Part shown: positions 14,401-17,410 of the stretch, one piece after another | Position numbering within the stretch: position 1 is the first letter of the stretch | Layout of the letters: each line of letters begins with the position of its first letter | Assembly: GCA_029933115.1 (NCBI GenBank) | Contig: JAOZOT010000033.1 | Coordinates: 1 to 17,410, forward strand | Length of the DNA: 17,410 bases | Direction: 5' to 3' | DNA from: Anaerolineae bacterium | Lineage (GTDB): Bacteria; Chloroflexota; Anaerolineae; E26-bin7 | The notes under the pieces: model-generated | Database searches by the model: none | Seen by the model: the letters and a program-made list of their open reading frames with translations, nothing else | What the model was told of the DNA's origin: nothing | Program-made: the position numbers and the translations under genes

Positions 14401-17400
14401 GACATAAATGGTACAGCGTGCGAGAGGAGGGCGAAGACGGCCGCTTCTACTGGAGGAGTACCGTCGAGGACACCCCGGTGCTGACTACCACGGTCACCAC
14501 CGACAAGGAGGGCAAGGCGGTGGCCGCTTTCACGCCAGAAGAGGGCGGCGTCTACAAGATTGCTGCCTACGGCGAAGACGAGCAGGGGAACGAGGTGCGT
14601 TCCTCCACCTACCTGTGGGTCAGTGGCTACAAGTTCATCAACTGGCGGCGGGAGAACCACGACCGCATTGACTTGGTGACGGACAAAAAGTCTTACAACG
14701 TGGGTGACACGGCTCAGATCCTGATCCCTTCGCCCTACGCAGGCCCGGTCAAAGCCTTGCTGACCATCGAGCGCGGGCACATCATGGAGCACAAGCTCCT
14801 GACCTTGGAGACCAACAGTGAGTTGATCGAGATCCCCATCCGCTCGGAGTACGCGCCCAACGTCTACGTTTCGGTGGTCATCATCAAGGGCATGGATGAG
14901 ACGGAGCCGCTGGGCTCCTTCAAGATTGGCTATGCCGCTCTGTCGGTTTCGACTGAGGAGAAGGAGCTCAAACTGGCCATCAAACCGGACAAGGACATGG
15001 AGGCCGGGGAGCACTATGGCCCCAGGGAGACGGTGACCTACGACATCCAGGTCACAGACCATCGGGGCAAAGGGGTGGAGGCCGAACTGTCCCTGCACCT
15101 GGTTGACCTCTCGGTCCTGGCCCTGGCCGACATGCCTGGCGCCGACATCGTCGAGCACTTTTGGCGAGAGCGCAGCCTGGGGGTGTGGACAGGGGCGAGC
15201 CTGGTCCTCTCGGTGGACCGCCTCAACCTGCAGGTGGCCCCCGAGGCCAAGGGTGGCGGCGGTGGCCCCGCCGGCGAGGGTATAGTGCGGCGGCGCTTCC
15301 CCGACACCGCCTACTGGAACCCGGCTGTGCTGACCGACAAAGACGGCAAGGCTCAGGTCTCGGTGGAACTGCCCGACAACCTGACCACCTGGCGACTGGG
15401 AGCCAAGGCCATCACCGCCGACACCCAGGTGGGCCTGACTGACGTGGACATAATCAGCACCAAGGACCTGCTGGTGCGGCCGGTGGCCCCGCGCTTCTTC
15501 GTCATCGGCGACAAGGCCGAACTGGCGGCCATTGTACACAACAACTCTGCCAAGGCCATCGAAGTCGAGGTCGCTCTGGAGGCCGAGGGGGTGGAGGTGA
15601 AAGGCGGGGTCCAGACGGTGGAGGTGCCTGCTCACGACAAGGTGAGGGTCGGTTGGCCCACCGTGGTGCAAAACACAGAGGAGGCCAAGCTGCTCTTCTC
15701 AGCTCAGGGTGGCGGCCTGAGCGATGCCATCGAGATAGTGTTGCCGGTCTATCGCTACTCCACACCCGAAGTGGTGGCCACGGCCGGTCAGGTGAAAGAG
15801 AACGAACGGCGCGTCGAGGTAGTGGCCCTGCCCCGGCGCTACGACCCCACTCAGGGTGAGTTGACGGTGGAGGTTGACCCCTCGCTGGCGGCGGGCATGC
15901 GCGACGGCCTGAAATACCTAGAGCACTTCCCCTACGAGTGCATCGAGCAGACGGTGAGCCGTTTCCTGCCCAACGTGATGACCTATCGCGCTCTGAAAGA
16001 CCTGGGGGTGGAGAACAAGGAACTGGAAACCAAATTGCCCCAGCAGGTCAGCGTCGGCTTGCAGCGCATCTACGCCTGGCAGCGTTACGACGGCGGCTGG
16101 GGCTGGTGGCTGGCCGACGAGAGCAACCCCTATCTGACAGCCTACGTCCTTTTCGGCCTCAACGAGGCCCGGCGAGCAGGCTTTGCCGTGGAGGAGGACG
16201 TCATGGAACGGGCAGCCGGTTTTCTGCGAGACAACTTTATCCGCCCCACCGACATCCGAGCCCCGTACCAGGGCAACGCTCAAGCCTTCATCCTGTACGT
16301 CCTGGCCGAGTACGGAGAAGGAGACCTGGGTCGCACGGTGGCCCTCTATCAGCAGCGTCGGCTGCTGTCCAACTACGGCAAGGCTTACCTGGCTATGGCC
16401 CTGGACATCCTGGACCCCGAAGAGAAGACGCGGGTGGACAGTCTGCTCAGCGACCTGACCAGTGCGGCCATCGTCAGCGCCACCGGAGCCCACTGGGAGG
16501 AGGAAGTTATTGACTACTGGACTATGAACACCAACACCCGCTCTACGGCCATCGTCCTGGACGCCTTCGCCCGCCTGGCCCCGGAGAGCGGCCTGGCTCC
16601 CAACGCCGTGCGCTGGCTGATGGTGGCCCGCAAGGAAGGGCACTGGGAGACCACCCAGGAGACGGTCTGGTCAATCATCGCCCTCACCGACTGGATGGTG
16701 GCTACAGGCGAACTGGAGGCCGACTACAGCTACCAAATCACCCTCAACGGCGAGACCATCATGGAGGGGGTGGCGGACAAGGACAACCTGGACGAGCCGC
16801 AGAAGATCCAGGTGGAGATCGCTGACCTCCTCCAGGATGTCAGCAACCAGGTGGCTCTGGAGCGCCTGGAGCCCACCGCCGATCAGACAGGGAAGGGTCG
16901 GCTCTGGTACTCCATGTACCTGCGTTACTTCCTGCCGGTGGAGGATGTGAAGGCCCTCAATCGGGGGGTGATCGTGGCCCGTCAGTACACCCTCGTGGAC
17001 GACCCCGACAAGTTCGTGGACGGGGCCCAGGTGGGCGACGTGATCAAGGTCAAGCTGACAGTCATCGCTCCCAACGACCTACACTACGTGGTGGTGGAGG
17101 ACCCCCTGCCGGCCGGCTGCGAGGCCATTGACACCAGCCTCAAGACCACCAGCGTCGTGGGTGAAGCACCGCAGGTGCACCGGCTGACCGACCGCATGTG
17201 GGACTGGGGGTGGGGTTGGTGGTGGTTCAGCCACACCGAGCTCCGCGACGAAAAAGTGGTCCTCTTCTCCACCTACCTGCGCAAGGGCACCTACGAGTAC
17301 ACCTACCTGATGCGGGCCAGCGTGCCCGGTGAGTTCCTGGTGATGCCAACGGTGGCCTACGAGATGTACTTCCCGGAGGTGTTTGGGCGCAGCGATGGGG

Positions 17401-17410
17401 GCAAGTTTAC
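11499..17410 (+). CDS. Bacterial alpha-2-macroglobulin family protein with thioester (3' partial)
   Basis: Open from ATG 11499 (AAGGAGG at 11484-11490, 8-base spacer) to the window edge: 1970 codons with no stop. An N-terminal membrane anchor (about residues 4-25, no lipobox) and a Pro/Thr-rich linker lead into four Big_5-like Ig repeats (about 57-150, 151-255, 258-362, 363-467), each with an F-x-x-PMD-type strand or a close variant. Then come macroglobulin domains, with the MG2 signature TDRAIYRPG at 695-703. A Gly-rich stretch (GGGGG at 1252-1256, RRR at 1264-1266) is a likely bait region. The A2M domain (YWNPAVLTDKDG, W1273; LPDNLTTWR) follows, then the thioester domain with C1481-IEQ. Such proteins are thought to trap proteases at the cell envelope by thioester-mediated covalent capture. 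The partner PbpC-type gene lies upstream. The family is clear; membrane anchoring is inferred. Confidence 0.92.
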   Translation, partial: MKRSLFLILIIILALCVIGLIAVLWNLSPAGPSALTPTPLEAQALPTRTPLPPQPPVTVYRSPAPGEEQALDGPIVIGFDQPMDRDSVEEAFSIEPEVAGDFSWEENDLVFTPAKPLARGESYQVTVAESARSAAGLPLKEPVTFAFRTVGYLEVTDVQPAPDTEEVERDAIVTVFFNRPVVPLTSIAQQAELPHPLVFMPPVTGEGQWLNTSIYTFKPDDGFKPATTYKARVKAGLTDTTGGVLAEDYTWTFTTVMPRVLSTYPRNKNIHVGPSQTITVTFNQPMDHTSAQEHFSLKVEATGEEVPGDFHWEDDETMVFVPAEDLELDTVYAGKVAKGAKAAEAKGETAKDYSWYFTTVSLPYIISTDPADGETEVKPYTSLKVEFSSPMDRDTLMPNLTIVPTVTKVYSYWRRYDTTLRLSFNPEPSTAYTVTFGADMAGRYGHKLGQPYTVHFTTDALPPQVHLHSPGRVGTYNAYTTTMIYVTYRNVTRLDFRLYRMDRKTFRKLNGENTWRAWDAFRPDERDLVRRWSKKVSAPLNETRTTGTAVESEEGAGLAPGLYYLEVTAPEIAEGKRSSRIMMVVSRLNLTLKQSQTEALVWATDLKSGRVVADLPVSFWSEFSNLGQGKTDEDGVVQIEYAKRDTWQPIFVFAGEEGEDDFAVTMNRWDSGISPWEFNLPAESYSEPYSAYFYTDRAIYRPGQTVYFKGILRTDDDAHYGLPKNVESLEVVISDDQGKELYKEKLPLSEMGTLHGELTLSEEASLGYYSISSRLGDQYFGTSFQVAEYRKPEFQVVVETDRDQYVQGDEIAVNVQATYYFGGPVTDADVHWTVLTNDYFFHWTGRDRYDFTDYDWSQYRYYGPYGEFVTEGDGTTDEQGRFTFKVPADIADKILSQVYTIEATVTDVNDQQVASRTEAIVHKGLFYIGLAPQAYVGKVGEEQKVDIIAVNWDSEPVPKQDLTVVFYRHKWYSVREEGEDGRFYWRSTVEDTPVLTTTVTTDKEGKAVAAFTPEEGGVYKIAAYGEDEQGNEVRSSTYLWVSGYKFINWRRENHDRIDLVTDKKSYNVGDTAQILIPSPYAGPVKALLTIERGHIMEHKLLTLETNSELIEIPIRSEYAPNVYVSVVIIKGMDETEPLGSFKIGYAALSVSTEEKELKLAIKPDKDMEAGEHYGPRETVTYDIQVTDHRGKGVEAELSLHLVDLSVLALADMPGADIVEHFWRERSLGVWTGASLVLSVDRLNLQVAPEAKGGGGGPAGEGIVRRRFPDTAYWNPAVLTDKDGKAQVSVELPDNLTTWRLGAKAITADTQVGLTDVDIISTKDLLVRPVAPRFFVIGDKAELAAIVHNNSAKAIEVEVALEAEGVEVKGGVQTVEVPAHDKVRVGWPTVVQNTEEAKLLFSAQGGGLSDAIEIVLPVYRYSTPEVVATAGQVKENERRVEVVALPRRYDPTQGELTVEVDPSLAAGMRDGLKYLEHFPYECIEQTVSRFLPNVMTYRALKDLGVENKELETKLPQQVSVGLQRIYAWQRYDGGWGWWLADESNPYLTAYVLFGLNEARRAGFAVEEDVMERAAGFLRDNFIRPTDIRAPYQGNAQAFILYVLAEYGEGDLGRTVALYQQRRLLSNYGKAYLAMALDILDPEEKTRVDSLLSDLTSAAIVSATGAHWEEEVIDYWTMNTNTRSTAIVLDAFARLAPESGLAPNAVRWLMVARKEGHWETTQETVWSIIALTDWMVATGELEADYSYQITLNGETIMEGVADKDNLDEPQKIQVEIADLLQDVSNQVALERLEPTADQTGKGRLWYSMYLRYFLPVEDVKALNRGVIVARQYTLVDDPDKFVDGAQVGDVIKVKLTVIAPNDLHYVVVEDPLPAGCEAIDTSLKTTSVVGEAPQVHRLTDRMWDWGWGWWWFSHTELRDEKVVLFSTYLRKGTYEYTYLMRASVPGEFLVMPTVAYEMYFPEVFGRSDGGKF

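Noticed and set aside
12321..15671. Two long open frames on the minus strand (12321-13763 and 13791-15671) inside the macroglobulin gene
   Set aside because: Their translations are rich in His, Gly, Gln, Val and Asp with no domain pattern, and they lie antisense to a + strand frame with clear family motifs. They are codon-bias shadows.
1..17410. CRISPR array, tRNA or rRNA gene, or intact insertion sequence
   Set aside because: None was seen: no regularly spaced long direct repeats, no cloverleaf or rRNA signatures, and no transposase motifs in any plausible frame.

Overview
The window is GC-rich bacterial DNA, densely coded and almost entirely on the + strand. No rRNA, tRNA, CRISPR array or intact transposase is visible. 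Gene content and style suggest an environmental Chloroflexota-like bacterium (Anaerolineae or Caldilineae type): hairpin-rich intergenic repeats, several toxin-antitoxin (TA) pairs, PIN-domain genes, and a very large alpha-2-macroglobulin gene beside a class A penicillin-binding protein. This placement is an inference; no marker gene in the window proves it.

Region 1 (1-811) is the 3' end of a secreted, Tyr/Gly-rich protein with an SdrD-B-like acidic motif. It runs into a GC-rich composite of hairpins (about 789-976). Region 2 (1012-6498) is a co-directional transport and stress block: a P-protein/ArsB/NhaD-like permease with an extracytoplasmic insert, a universal stress protein with an intact nucleotide-binding motif, a second Usp-like protein lacking that motif, a CPA2-type cation/proton antiporter, and a D-amino-acid aminotransferase. 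The last could feed D-amino acids to peptidoglycan. Spacers of 60-360 bp hold hairpins and short repeats, so the block need not be one operon.

Region 3 (6525-7773) is a RHH-like antitoxin/PIN toxin pair behind a near-consensus sigma70-type promoter. It is followed by a truncated AbrB-like antitoxin remnant and a tandem hairpin repeat. Region 4 (7774-17410) has a class A PBP of PbpC type and, about 1.1 kb further on, a giant bacterial alpha-2-macroglobulin with a CIEQ thioester site that runs off the window end. These two families are known genomic neighbours (pbpC-yfhM in E. coli). Here the gap holds an intact AbrB/Doc TA module with a palindromic operator on its promoter, plus a scar in which a truncated DUF433 antitoxin and a truncated opposite-strand PIN gene meet.

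The most notable findings are the split PBP/alpha-2-macroglobulin envelope-defence pair, the TA debris between its two genes, and the architecture of the macroglobulin (four Ig-like Big_5-type repeats, then MG domains, a possible Gly-rich bait stretch and a thioester domain).
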